Program-made: the position numbers and the translations under genes
The notes under the pieces: generated by a model
The model's input: only the letters and a program-made list of their open reading frames with translations
The model's database searches: none
Told to the model about the DNA's origin: nothing
Shown here: positions 8,810 through 17,555 of the stretch, piece after piece
How positions within the stretch are numbered: position 1 is the first letter of the stretch
Layout of the letters: every line of letters starts with the position of its first letter
DNA from: Streptomyces sulphureus DSM 40104
GTDB taxonomy: Bacteria > Actinomycetota > Actinomycetes > Streptomycetales > Streptomycetaceae
Direction: 5' to 3'
Assembly (NCBI RefSeq): GCF_000381025.1
Contig: NZ_KB905818.1
Span: 372,001-436,000 of the forward strand
DNA: 64,000 nt

Positions 8810-9661
8810 CTAACCCACCGATGCCAGCCGTTCGACCCGTTCGCTGTCACAGGTGCGGGGGCAGGTGACGCAGGTGTCGGCGGGCTCGAGGGTGTAGTAC
8901 ATGCAGCAGCTCGCGCGGGTGCGGGTGGGGAGCGCCTCGCCGGCCGGCCCTGTGAGGGTGCGGAAGCCGGCGTCCTGCGCGAAGGGCGTGGTGCGCCCGG
9001 GGAGCAGCGCGGCGATCTCGCGCCGCGCGCGCTCCCCCTCGCCGAGGAGTCCGCCCAGGTACGTGAGCCCTTCGACGATCTCGTCGGTCGCGAGCCCCCA
9101 GAGCGCCCGGTCGCGCCGGCGCACGCGCCGCCTGAACGCGTCGAGCACCGGGCCGAGATGCTCGGCGACGGCCTCGCGCACCGCTGCGCGCAGCCCCTCC
9201 TCGCCTGCCGTGCGGGCGTACGGCGAGGATGCGGCCGGGTCGTCGGGGAGGCAGGTGAACTCCCCTGCGCGAACGGCGAGTCGGGCCGTCTGCCGGTGGT
9301 AGGCGAAGGCGCCCGCGGGGAGCCGCGGCACTCGGCGCTGCAGGAACCAGGGGAGGGTGATCAGCAGGCACGCGGGCCACGCGTACCGGTGGAGGCCGAA
9401 GGTGGCGACGACGTCGGGCCGCGCCTGCCGGCCGTGGTCGCGCAGGGCCGCGGCGTCCTCCTGTGCCAGGTAGGTGTCGAGCGCGGCCCCGCCGGAGGCG
9501 AGGTCCTCGCCGCTGAACCACCCCTGCCCGTCGGGCAGCGGCGCACCGGCGACGACCTCCGTGACACGGAAGGCGGGGAGCACCTCGGTGAGCCTCGTGT
9601 AGGCGGCGGTGCAGGGCGTCAGGCGAGCGGCGACGGGCGCTGGGGGCGCGTACGTACTCAT
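8810..9661 (-). CDS. FhuF-type ferric-siderophore reductase, (2Fe-2S)-binding
   Basis: A 283-residue protein whose C-terminus has the FhuF iron-sulfur signature: Cys-Cys, ten residues, then Cys-x2-Cys (CCMYYTLEPADTCVTC). Family members reduce iron bound to siderophores in the cytoplasm so it can be released. The body carries the FhuF-like GEFTCLPDDP segment. An iron box lies 84 bases upstream, so the gene should be switched on when iron is short. The ATG at 9661 (STYAPP) is preferred; another in-frame ATG sits three codons upstream at 9670. No siderophore biosynthesis or import gene is adjacent. Confidence 0.85.
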   Translation of the reverse strand: MSTYAPPAPVAARLTPCTAAYTRLTEVLPAFRVTEVVAGAPLPDGQGWFSGEDLASGGAALDTYLAQEDAAALRDHGRQARPDVVATFGLHRYAWPACLLITLPWFLQRRVPRLPAGAFAYHRQTARLAVRAGEFTCLPDDPAASSPYARTAGEEGLRAAVREAVAEHLGPVLDAFRRRVRRRDRALWGLATDEIVEGLTYLGGLLGEGERARREIAALLPGRTTPFAQDAGFRTLTGPAGEALPTRTRASCCMYYTLEPADTCVTCPRTCDSERVERLASVG

Positions 9662-9744
9662 GGGCACCACCGGTTCGACGTGGACGAGCTGCGGGCGCCG
9701 GGCCGTGCGGCGCGGACGCCGAAGGGTCCGCCGACCGCGCAGAG

Positions 9745-9763
9745 CCAGGTAAGGCTTACCTTA
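9745..9763. promoter_or_regulatory. Iron box (DmdR/IdeR-type operator)
   Basis: The core AGGTAAGGCTTACCT is a perfect 7-1-7 palindrome at 9747-9761 inside a 19-bp window, very close to the actinobacterial iron box read by IdeR/DmdR1. It lies between the divergent FhuF-type and GntR genes, 84 bases from the former and 121 from the latter. Confidence 0.85.
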
Positions 9764-9883
9764 ACTGATGTTGGTCGGGCGGCAACGCGAGGCACTGCAT
9801 CCGTGGCACCGCCGCCCGCCGGAGGGCGAGGTGTGCCCGCAAACCGGTCGCCTCTAGGGTGCTGGCGAGACCTGGAGGGACAG

Positions 9884-10636
9884 ATGGAGCAGATCCGTAC
9901 GGAAGACGGCGCCGCGCCGCGTCCCTCACCGCCCGGGCTGCTGCCGCGCGTGCCCGGGCGCGGGGAGCCGGCCGCCGAGGGCGGGCGGGGCGAGTCCGCC
10001 GCGCCGCAGCGCCACTCGGTCCGCGCCCAGGTGCTCACGGCTCTCCGCCGAGCCCTGCTCGCCGGTGAACTCGCCCCGGGCGAGGTCTACTCGGCGCCCG
10101 CGCTCGCCTCCAGGTACGGCGTCTCGCCCACTCCGGTGCGCGAGGCGATGCAGCAGCTCGCGGCCGAGGGCGCGGTGGAGACGATGCCCAACCGCGGCTT
10201 CCGCGTCTGCCGGCACACCGCGCAGGAGGCGGCCGAACTCCGCGAGGTGCGCGCGCTTCTGGAGGTCCCGGCGGTGCTGCGCGCTGCGCCTGCGGTGCCG
10301 GACGGGTACTGGGAGCGCGCCCGTCGCCTCGCGGAGGCGGCCATGGCGGCCGCGGCCGCGGGCGACCGCACCGCCTACGCGGAAGCCGACCGCGCCTTCC
10401 ACCGCGCGCTGGTGGACGCCGGCGGAAACGGCAGCCTCGGCGGGCTCGCGGAGGAGGTGCACCGCCGTGCCCAGTGGGCCGCCTGGACCGCCGCGGGGAC
10501 GCCCGTGCTGCGGCCCGTGTCGCGGCTCGTCGCGGCCGCGTCCGAACACCGCGAGATCCTCGATGCGTTGGAGGCCCGCGAGGCGGAGCGGGCGGGGGAG
10601 CTGCTCTCCGTGCACCTGGAGCGTGAGGCGGAGTAA
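9884..10636 (+). CDS. GntR-family transcriptional regulator (FCD type)
   Basis: A 250-residue regulator. The winged helix spans about residues 48-110, with the recognition region ASRYGVSPTPVREAMQQL followed by the wing MPNRGFRV. The C-terminal all-helical FCD ligand domain contains the HRALVDAGGNGSLGGL and SEHREILDALEARE segments whose His residues normally bind a metal and small-acid ligands. The start at 9884 follows a GGAGGGA ribosome site; a longer open frame upstream runs antisense over the FhuF gene and is rejected. The target is unknown. It shares the divergent region that holds the iron box. Confidence 0.88.
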   Translation: MEQIRTEDGAAPRPSPPGLLPRVPGRGEPAAEGGRGESAAPQRHSVRAQVLTALRRALLAGELAPGEVYSAPALASRYGVSPTPVREAMQQLAAEGAVETMPNRGFRVCRHTAQEAAELREVRALLEVPAVLRAAPAVPDGYWERARRLAEAAMAAAAAGDRTAYAEADRAFHRALVDAGGNGSLGGLAEEVHRRAQWAAWTAAGTPVLRPVSRLVAAASEHREILDALEAREAERAGELLSVHLEREAE

Positions 10637-10709
10637 GGGTGCCCATTCCCGCCAAGCGCGCGCACGGTGACCTGAGGGCGCTCTCAACTCCTCCTTGCAG
10701 GAGCGGGGT

Positions 10710-11483
10710 TCACCCCTCCGCCTCCAATCTCGCCGCCAGCCATGCAGGGACGCCGCCGAGGAGGCGGATGAGGCGGCGGGCCTCCGTGCGGAGACGTTCC
10801 GCCTCGGACTCCGGCTCGACGTCGGCGAGCGAGGCGAGCGCCGGAGCCATGCCGACGAGGAAGCCCGCCTCCTCGCGCAGGCGCAGCGACTCCGCGAAGC
10901 CCTGGCGGGCCTCGGCCGTCTCGCCGGAGCGGAGCGCGAGCCCGGCGAGGTGGCGCGTGGTGGAGGAGGAGAGGAGGACGTCGCCGCGTGCGGTCGCGGC
11001 GGAGTGGGCGCGCAGGTAGGCGGCTTGGGCGGAGTCGGGGGTGTCGGTGAGGTTCTCGGCGAGGAGGCCGCGGCGGAGGTCGAGGAGGGCGCGCGCGGGC
11101 GCCGAGGGGGCGATGAGCGCGGCGGCCCGGCCGAGGGCCGCGCGGGCCTCGTCGGTGCGGTCGCGGACGCCGAGCACGGTGGCGGCGTAGGCGAGGTGGC
11201 CCCGCTCGCAGGCCGCGGCGCCGCGCTCGTCGTCGCTCGAGGCGAGCGCCTCTGCGGTGCGGAGCGCCTCCTCGGCGGCCGTCCAGCCGCCCGAGGTGTA
11301 CATGCACCGCTCGACGAGGAGCGCGGCGCGGTGCAGCGCGGGGGCGGCGCGGTGGTGCGCGGTCTCTTCGAGGAGGGCGGCGGCGTCCTCCCAGCATCCT
11401 CGTGAGCGGAGCCGCCATACGGCGTGCGCGAGGGGATCGTCCTCGCTGTCTTCCGGGCCGTCGGGTCGTACCGAATCTGACAT
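10710..11483 (-). CDS. Tetratricopeptide-like helical-repeat protein, function unknown
   Basis: A 257-residue, Ala/Arg/Glu-rich, almost fully helical protein with TPR-like pairs, for example ALHRAALLVERCMYTSGGW and EALRTAEALASSDDERGAA. It has no enzymatic motif, signal peptide or membrane segment. It probably acts in protein contacts. Met at 11483 is preferred; GTG or ATG starts up to 11510 are possible. It is convergent with the GntR gene. Its promoter region holds a TTGACA hexamer and a TGTGA-N6-TCACA palindrome (11577-11592). Confidence 0.65.
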   Translation of the reverse strand: MSDSVRPDGPEDSEDDPLAHAVWRLRSRGCWEDAAALLEETAHHRAAPALHRAALLVERCMYTSGGWTAAEEALRTAEALASSDDERGAAACERGHLAYAATVLGVRDRTDEARAALGRAAALIAPSAPARALLDLRRGLLAENLTDTPDSAQAAYLRAHSAATARGDVLLSSSTTRHLAGLALRSGETAEARQGFAESLRLREEAGFLVGMAPALASLADVEPESEAERLRTEARRLIRLLGGVPAWLAARLEAEG

Positions 11484-11576
11484 GGCGGTGTCCGCCACAG
11501 TGCCTCCCAAGCGCGCCTTCGAGCCGGATGTGTTGCAGATCTCAGCACGAGGGGCGGGGCAGCGCCAAGGGGCTAC

Positions 11577-11592
11577 TGTGAATCAGTTCACA
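11577..11592. promoter_or_regulatory. CRP-like palindrome in the promoter region of the TPR gene
   Basis: TGTGAATCAGTTCACA is a perfect 6-4-6 inverted repeat and fits the general CRP/FNR form TGTGA-N6-TCACA. It lies in a rare AT-rich patch 94 bases upstream of the minus-strand TPR gene. A minus-strand TTGACA (-35 type) sits at 11621-11616 just ahead of it, so a bound protein would overlap the start of transcription. Confidence 0.5.
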
Positions 11593-11669
11593 AAGTTTTA
11601 CCCGTTGATCGATTCTGTCAACCGGCAGACGGACGGGGCTCGTTGATGATCATTTGGGTCTGCGGGTGG

Positions 11670-13355
11670 TCAGGACATGCGCAGCGCGAGGAAGAAGTCG
11701 AGCTTGTCCTCCAGGCGTGCCAGGTCGCGCCCGGTGAGTTGCTCGATCCGTCCCACCCGGTACCGCAGCGTGTTGACGTGCAGGTGGAGGCGGTTGGCGC
11801 AGCGCGTCCAGGAGCCGTCGGAGTCGAGGAACGTCTCAAGCGTGGCGACGAGTTCGGCGCGGTGCCTGCGGTCGTAGTCGCGGAGCGGGTCGAGCAGGCG
11901 TGAGGTGAAGGCGCGGCGCACGTCGTCGGGGACGAAGGGGAGGAGGAGCACGTGCGAGGCCAACTCCTCGTGCCCTGCCGCCGATACGGCCCCCGGGCGC
12001 GCCCGCGCGACCCGCCGCGCGTGGCGGGCCTCCTCGACGGCGCCGCGGAGACTCTCGGCCGAGCGGATCAGGGAGCTGAAGCCGAGCGTCAGCCGCCCCT
12101 CGCCCCCCAGCCCGGAGGCGAGCGACTCGCCCACGGCGCGCTGCAACTCCTCGGCGCGCAGCCCGGCCCGCGGGTGCCCGCCCTGCTCGGGGTCTTCGTC
12201 GGGGTAGGCGGGGAAGGGGAGGAGCGCGAGGGCCTCGTCCCGCTCGTGCGTCACTGCGACCCGGTCGACGCCGGCCTCGGCGCCGGGGATGCCGGGGTCC
12301 GCGAGGACCTCCTCCAGCAGGGCCCGCGCCGTCGGGCCGCCTGCCGATGCCGCGTCGCTGCCGTCGTCGTTCCACTCCAGTGCGGCGACGACCACCTGCC
12401 AGTAGGGCGCGGTGCCCAACCGCGGCAGCAGCACCGGTGCCGCGACCCGCAGCCGGGCCGCGACCTCGGCGGGCGGCGCCCCGCTCGCGACGAGGTCGAG
12501 CACCTCCTTCGCGAGCCGCCTGCGCACCGTGCGCGCCGCGTCCCTGCGGTCGCGCTCGGCCGCGATGAGTTGAGTGACGCCGTGCAGGAGGTCGAGCCGC
12601 TCGGCGGGCCACTCGGAGGTGTCGGCCGCAGCGGCGAGGAACCAGTCGGAGAGGAGGGCGTCCCGCCCGGTGGGTGCGGCCTCGGTGCCGCCGACGGGGA
12701 AGAGCGCGTACGGGACGCCTTCGATCCGCGTGCGCACGGGCGCCTGCCGGCCGGCGCGGCGCGCGGCGAGGTGCGCGGCGGCGAGCTCCGTGCGCAGTCG
12801 GGAGGGCAGTTCGTCGACGCCGTCCTGGCCCGCCACCTGGCGGCCGGTGGGGGAGACGACCCAGGCGGGGAGGTCGAGGTCGGTGTGGAGGAGGTCGAGT
12901 ACGGCGTCGGGTCCGCCCCCTGCGGGTCCCGCCGACATCAGTTTGCGGTGGCGGTCGACGACGGCGGCGAGGTCGCCCGCGCGCTCCGTCGAGACCTGCC
13001 GGACGATGTGCTCGGTGATGGTCGCGAAGGCGACGGCCTCCGTCACGGCGAAGAGCGGCATCCGGTGCTTGGCGCACGCCACGACCAAGTCGTCGGGCAC
13101 GGCGCCGAGTTCGGCCTCGCCGGCGGCGAGGCCCGCGACCCCCGCTTCGTCGAGGATGCGGACGAAGGACTCCGAGTCCTCGGGCGACCGGCGCCAGGCG
13201 AGCCCGGTGAGGACAAGTTCGCCGCCGGAGAGGTAGCGGCTGGGGTCGCGCAGGTCGGTCGTCATCACGCCGGTGACGGTGCGGTCGAGTTCGGCTTCTC
13301 CGCCGAGGAGGCGGAGACCGAGCGAATCGGTCGCCAGAAGTGCGCGCAGCCGCAT
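11670..13355 (-). CDS. pucR: PucR-family transcriptional regulator of purine catabolism
   Basis: A 561-residue regulator. The N-terminal PucR domain (about residues 1-120, with SGGELVLTGLAWR) is followed by a GGDEF-like middle and a C-terminal helix-turn-helix (TRCANRLHLHVNTLRYRVGR, about residues 515-545) of the PucR/CdaR type. It is divergent from the xanthine dehydrogenase operon with a 327-base gap, so the most likely role is purine-responsive control of that operon. The ATG at 13355 is used because the PucR domain begins there (MRLRALLATDSLGLRLL); the extension to 13424 is unsupported. Confidence 0.88.
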   Translation of the reverse strand: MRLRALLATDSLGLRLLGGEAELDRTVTGVMTTDLRDPSRYLSGGELVLTGLAWRRSPEDSESFVRILDEAGVAGLAAGEAELGAVPDDLVVACAKHRMPLFAVTEAVAFATITEHIVRQVSTERAGDLAAVVDRHRKLMSAGPAGGGPDAVLDLLHTDLDLPAWVVSPTGRQVAGQDGVDELPSRLRTELAAAHLAARRAGRQAPVRTRIEGVPYALFPVGGTEAAPTGRDALLSDWFLAAAADTSEWPAERLDLLHGVTQLIAAERDRRDAARTVRRRLAKEVLDLVASGAPPAEVAARLRVAAPVLLPRLGTAPYWQVVVAALEWNDDGSDAASAGGPTARALLEEVLADPGIPGAEAGVDRVAVTHERDEALALLPFPAYPDEDPEQGGHPRAGLRAEELQRAVGESLASGLGGEGRLTLGFSSLIRSAESLRGAVEEARHARRVARARPGAVSAAGHEELASHVLLLPFVPDDVRRAFTSRLLDPLRDYDRRHRAELVATLETFLDSDGSWTRCANRLHLHVNTLRYRVGRIEQLTGRDLARLEDKLDFFLALRMS

Positions 13356-13682
13356 CGGATCTCTGCCTGCCGTTCTTGGTCGCTGCTGACGGCCGCACGT
13401 GCGCCGGCGGCCGGGACGGGGCACCGGAGGCGTCCCGTCCTTCGTTCGAATCTACAAGACCTCGCGGCTGCCAGGCCAAACGCTTCGGCGCTTCGGTGAC
13501 TGCCCCGCACGCGCGCGGACCGGTCTACTGGGTACGTCCGGAACGGTGGTGCGCGACGTGCTGCCGCGGCTGCGCGCACCCATCCTCGTGCACACGGCGC
13601 AACCGCGCCGGTACGTACTGTGTGAGCGCCCGCACCCGCACGCCGTGCGCCGAGAAACCGGAGAGCACCAGGAAGGGAAACC
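13356..13682. promoter_or_regulatory. Divergent pucR-xdh control region
   Basis: 327 bases between the start codons of pucR and the xanthine dehydrogenase operon must hold both promoters. I see no perfect palindrome or clear -10/-35 pair. An AGGAAGGGA ribosome site precedes the GTG at 13683. Confidence 0.5.
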
Positions 13683-14588
13683 GTGGAGTTCCTGCGTCCA
13701 GCCGGCTGGGAGGAGGCGCTCGCCGCGAAGGCCGAGCACCCCGACGCCGTCCCCCTCGCCGGCGGCACCGACATCATGGTCGAGCTCAACTTCGGCCGCC
13801 GCAGGCCCCGTACGCTGCTCGACCTCAGCGCGATCTCCGAGCTGCACGCCGTGGAGCGCACGCCGTCGGCGGTGCGGCTCGGCGCCGCGGTGCCGTACAC
13901 CCGGATCGTCGAGGACCTCGCCGACGTGCTGCCGGGCCTAGCGATGGCCTCCCGCACCGTCGGCTCCCCGCAGATCCGCAACCGCGGCAGCGTCGGCGGC
14001 AACCTCGGCTCGGCCTCGCCCGCGGGCGACGCGCACCCCGCGCTGCTCGCCGCCGGCGCCACCGTGGAGGCCGAGTCGGTGCGCGGGACCCGGCACATCC
14101 CCGTAGAGGAGTTCTACACGGGCGTGAAGCGGAACGCGCTCGCGGAGGACGAGTTGATCCGCGCCGTGCGCGTACGTCCGGCGGCGGGCCCGCAGCAGTT
14201 CTCGAAGGTGGGCACGCGCAACGCGATGACGATCGCCGTCTGCGCCTTCGCGCTCGCCCTCCACCCGGGCAGCCGCACCGTGCGCAGCGGCATCGGCTCC
14301 GCCGCGCCCACCCCCGTACGTGCCCCGGAGGCCGAGGAGTTCCTCGGCCGGGTTCTCGACGAGGGCGGGTACTGGGAGAGCGGGGAGCCCGTACCGCCGC
14401 TCGTCGCCGAGGAGTTCGCGTCGCTCTGCGCGGCCGCGTGCGACCCGATCGACGACGTGCGCGGCAGCGCCGCCTACCGCAGGCACGCGGTGCGCGTGAT
14501 GGCGCAGCGGACGTGGGAGTGGGCCTGGGCGGGGTACCGGCCGGGTGCGGCGCGAAACGACGACGAAGGGGGAGCGGCATGCGTGTGA
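13683..14588 (+). CDS. Xanthine dehydrogenase, FAD-binding subunit
   Basis: A 301-residue medium subunit of a molybdenum hydroxylase. It carries the FAD-binding AGGTDIMVELNFG (near residue 26), the second FAD motif TVGSPQIRNRGSVGGNLGSA (near residue 98), and the CO-dehydrogenase flavoprotein C-terminal domain ending in YRRHAVRVMAQR. It passes electrons from the iron-sulfur subunit to NAD+. The GTG at 13683 has a good ribosome site. Its 3' end overlaps the next start by 10 bases, so the operon is tightly coupled. Divergent from pucR. Confidence 0.93.
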   Translation: MEFLRPAGWEEALAAKAEHPDAVPLAGGTDIMVELNFGRRRPRTLLDLSAISELHAVERTPSAVRLGAAVPYTRIVEDLADVLPGLAMASRTVGSPQIRNRGSVGGNLGSASPAGDAHPALLAAGATVEAESVRGTRHIPVEEFYTGVKRNALAEDELIRAVRVRPAAGPQQFSKVGTRNAMTIAVCAFALALHPGSRTVRSGIGSAAPTPVRAPEAEEFLGRVLDEGGYWESGEPVPPLVAEEFASLCAAACDPIDDVRGSAAYRRHAVRVMAQRTWEWAWAGYRPGAARNDDEGGAACV

Positions 14589-15079
14589 CGTTCACGGTCA
14601 ACGGCCGCCGGTGCGAGGCCGACGACGTCTGGGAGGGCGAGTCGCTGCTGTACGTGCTGCGCGAGCGGCTCGGGCTCCCCGGCTCGAAGAACGCCTGCGA
14701 GCAGGGCGAGTGCGGGTCCTGCACGGTGCGGCTCGACGGCACGCCGGTCTGCGCCTGCCTCGTCGCGGCGGGGCAGGCGGAGGGGAGCGAGGTGCTCACC
14801 GTCGAGGGCCTCGCCGACTTCGCACGGCAGCGCTCCGGCGAACCGGAGCCGGACCAACTCTCGCCCGTACAGGAGGCGTTCAACCGTGCGGGCGCGGTCC
14901 AGTGCGGGTTCTGCACGCCGGGGCTGCTCGTCGCGGCCGACGAGCTCCTGGAGCGCAACCCGCTGCCGTCGGACGCGGAGATCCGCGAGGCGCTCGCCGG
15001 CAACCTGTGCCGCTGCACCGGGTACGAGAAGATCCTCGACGCGGTGCGGCTCGCGGCCCGCGGCGCGGGGGAGGAGTGA
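14579..15079 (+). CDS. Xanthine dehydrogenase, (2Fe-2S)-binding subunit
   Basis: A 166-residue small subunit with two [2Fe-2S] clusters. The plant-ferredoxin-type cluster uses Cys40, Cys45, Cys48 and Cys60 (ACEQGECGSC). The second, four-helix cluster uses CGFCTPG and NLCRCTGYEKI. These relay electrons from the molybdenum centre to FAD. The ATG at 14579 lies inside the previous gene. The order FAD, Fe-S, Mo subunit is usual for actinobacterial xanthine dehydrogenases. Confidence 0.93.
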   Translation: MRVTFTVNGRRCEADDVWEGESLLYVLRERLGLPGSKNACEQGECGSCTVRLDGTPVCACLVAAGQAEGSEVLTVEGLADFARQRSGEPEPDQLSPVQEAFNRAGAVQCGFCTPGLLVAADELLERNPLPSDAEIREALAGNLCRCTGYEKILDAVRLAARGAGEE

Positions 15080-15080
15080 G

Positions 15081-17486
15081 ATGCAGACCCAACCGACCCG
15101 CACACGCCCCGAGTCCACTCCGGCGGACGGCCAACACGCCGGCGGAGTGGGCGAGTCGGCGGCGCGTCCCGACGGAACCCTCAAAGTCACGGGGGAGTTC
15201 GCGTACGCCTCCGACCTCTGGCACGAGGACATGCTCTGGGCCGTGACGCTGCGCAGCCCCCACGCGCACGCGCGCATCCTCGCCGTCGACGTCGGCGAGG
15301 CGCTCGCCCACCCCGGCGTGCAGTGCGTCCTCACCCACGACGACCTGCCCTCCCGGACCACGGTCTACGGTCTGGAGGTCGCCGACACCCCCGCGCTCGC
15401 CGGGGACCGCGTGCGCTACCACGGCGAGCCCGTCGCCCTCGTCGCCGCCGACCACCCGGAGACCGCGCGCAGCGCCGCCGCGAAGATCCGTGTCGAGTAC
15501 GAGCAACTCCCCGTCGTACACGACGAGTCAACGGCGCTCGCCACCGACGCGCCGCTCCTCCACCCGGACCGCACGGACGGCCACGCCGCGCACGTTCCGC
15601 ACCCCAACGTCGTGCACCGCCAGCCGGTGGTACGCGGCGACGCGGCGGCGGCAGCGGCGCGCGCGGACGTCGTCGTCACGGGCGAGTACGAGGTGGGGAT
15701 GCAGGACCAGGCGTTCCTCGGGCCCGAGTCGGGGCTTGCGGTGCCGGCCGAGGACGGCGGCGTCGAGCTCTACGTCGCCACCCAGTGGCTGCACGCGGAC
15801 CGGCGGCAGATCGCGCCCGTCCTCGGGCTGCCGGAGGAGAAGGTGCGGATGGTCCTCTCCGGCGTCGGCGGGGCCTTCGGCGGGCGCGAGGACCTCTCGA
15901 TGCAGATCCACGCCTGCCTGCTGGCCCTGCACACCGGGCGCCCCGTAAAGATGGTCTACAACCGCGAGGAGTCCTTCCTCGGCCACGTGCACCGCCACCC
16001 CGCCGTGCTCCACTACGAGCACGGGGCCACGGCGGACGGCAGGTTGACGCACCTGAAGTGCCGGATCGTCCTCGACGGCGGCGCCTACACGTCCTCCTCG
16101 CCCGCCGTGGTCGGCAACGCCGCCTCGCTCGCCGCCGGACCCTACGAGGTGGAGAACGTCGACATCGAGGCGCTGGCGCTCTTCACCAACAACCCGCCGT
16201 GCGGGGCGATGCGCGGCTTCGGGGCCGTGCAGGCGTGCTTCGCCTACGAGGCGCAGATGGACCGCCTCGCGGCCGAACTCGGCATGGACCCGGTGGAGTT
16301 GAGGCAGCGGAACGCGCTGCGGCAGGGCGGCACGATGCCCACGGGCCAGGTCGTCGACTCGCCGGCGCCCGTGGCCGAGCTGCTGGGGCGCGTCAGGGAG
16401 CGGCCGCTGCCGCCCGAGCGGCGCTGGGACACCGGGGCCGGCGGTGCCGAACTGCGGGAGCTGCCGGGCGGCGTGGGCAACACGACGCACGGCGAGGACG
16501 TCGTGCGCGGCGTCGGGTACGCGGTCGGCATCAAGAACGTCGGCTTCTCCGAGGGGTTCGACGACTACTCGACGGCCCGCGTGCGCCTGGAGCTGGTCGG
16601 CGGGGAGCCCGTCGCCACGGTCCACACGGCTGCCGCGGAGGTCGGGCAGGGCGGAGTCACCGTGCAGGGCCAGATCGCACGGACCGAACTCGGCGTGGAG
16701 CGCGTGGTGTTGCAGCCCGCCGACACCACCGTCGGCTCCGCGGGCTCGACTTCGGCGTCGAGGCAGACCTACGTCACGGGCGGAGCCGTCCGCAACGCCT
16801 GCACGCAGGTGCGCGAGCACCTCCTCGACGCGGCGAGGAGGCGGTACGCGGCGACGGAACCGGTCTGGGCAAGCGCCGCACTCCAGCTGCACGGAGGGAA
16901 GGTGACGACCACCGAGGGCCGCCCGCTCGTCGGCATCGCCCAACTCCTCGCCGAACTCCACGACGAACACCCGGAGTTCACCGTCGAGAGCGAGTGGCGG
17001 CACCGCCCGACGCAGCCGTTCGACCCGGCTACGGGGCAGGGCTTCGGGCATGTGCAGTACTCCTTCGCCGCGCACCGCGCGGTCGTCGAGGTGGACACCC
17101 GGCTCGGGCTCGTCAAGGTCGTCGAGCTCGCGTGCGCGCAGGATGTCGGGAAGGCCGTCAACCCGCAGGCGGTCCTCGGGCAGATCCACGGCGGCAGCAC
17201 GCAGGGGCTCGGGCTCGCGCTGATGGAGGAGATCCTCGTCGGCCCCGAGGGCACCGTCCGCAACCCGTCGTTCACGGACTACCTGATCCCCACCGTCCTC
17301 GACACCCCGCCGATGCCCGTCGACGTCCTCGAGCTCGCCGACGACCACGCCCCGTACGGTCTGCGCGGCGTCGGGGAGGCGCCGACCCTCTCGTCGACGC
17401 CCGCCGTGCTCGCGGCGGTGCGGCAGGCGACGGGGCGTGCGCTGCGGCGCACCCCGCTGCGGCCCGAGCATCTGCTGGAGGTGTGA
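15081..17486 (+). CDS. Xanthine dehydrogenase, molybdenum-binding subunit
   Basis: An 801-residue catalytic subunit that hydroxylates hypoxanthine and xanthine to urate. The N-terminal a/b hammerhead domain covers about residues 35-150. The Mo-cofactor domain has GVGGAFGGREDLSMQIH (about residue 260), CGAMRGFGAVQ (about 374) and the C-terminal active-site Glu region LRGVGEAPTLSSTPAVLAA. The gene starts two bases after the previous stop. Urate made here is the substrate of the uricase block 10 kb downstream. Assignment to xanthine rather than another aldehyde or purine substrate rests mainly on the pucR neighbour. Confidence 0.9.
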   Translation: MQTQPTRTRPESTPADGQHAGGVGESAARPDGTLKVTGEFAYASDLWHEDMLWAVTLRSPHAHARILAVDVGEALAHPGVQCVLTHDDLPSRTTVYGLEVADTPALAGDRVRYHGEPVALVAADHPETARSAAAKIRVEYEQLPVVHDESTALATDAPLLHPDRTDGHAAHVPHPNVVHRQPVVRGDAAAAAARADVVVTGEYEVGMQDQAFLGPESGLAVPAEDGGVELYVATQWLHADRRQIAPVLGLPEEKVRMVLSGVGGAFGGREDLSMQIHACLLALHTGRPVKMVYNREESFLGHVHRHPAVLHYEHGATADGRLTHLKCRIVLDGGAYTSSSPAVVGNAASLAAGPYEVENVDIEALALFTNNPPCGAMRGFGAVQACFAYEAQMDRLAAELGMDPVELRQRNALRQGGTMPTGQVVDSPAPVAELLGRVRERPLPPERRWDTGAGGAELRELPGGVGNTTHGEDVVRGVGYAVGIKNVGFSEGFDDYSTARVRLELVGGEPVATVHTAAAEVGQGGVTVQGQIARTELGVERVVLQPADTTVGSAGSTSASRQTYVTGGAVRNACTQVREHLLDAARRRYAATEPVWASAALQLHGGKVTTTEGRPLVGIAQLLAELHDEHPEFTVESEWRHRPTQPFDPATGQGFGHVQYSFAAHRAVVEVDTRLGLVKVVELACAQDVGKAVNPQAVLGQIHGGSTQGLGLALMEEILVGPEGTVRNPSFTDYLIPTVLDTPPMPVDVLELADDHAPYGLRGVGEAPTLSSTPAVLAAVRQATGRALRRTPLRPEHLLEV

Positions 17487-17491
17487 GAGGA

Positions 17492-17522
17492 GGCCGGGCG
17501 TTCGCGGTCCGAGCGCCCGGCC
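17492..17522. terminator. Hairpin between the convergent xdh and EEP-family genes
   Basis: Inverted repeat GGCCGGGCG (17492-17500) and CGCCCGGCC (17514-17522), with three further inner pairs. It sits in the 69-base gap between two convergent genes, so it can end both transcripts. Confidence 0.75.
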
Positions 17523-17555
17523 CTTCGCAACCCCCTTGTGAACACGCGCACTTGG

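Noticed and set aside
13441..13460. TTCGTTCGAATC resembling a tRNA T-loop
   Set aside because: The flanking bases do not form a T-stem, acceptor stem or cloverleaf.
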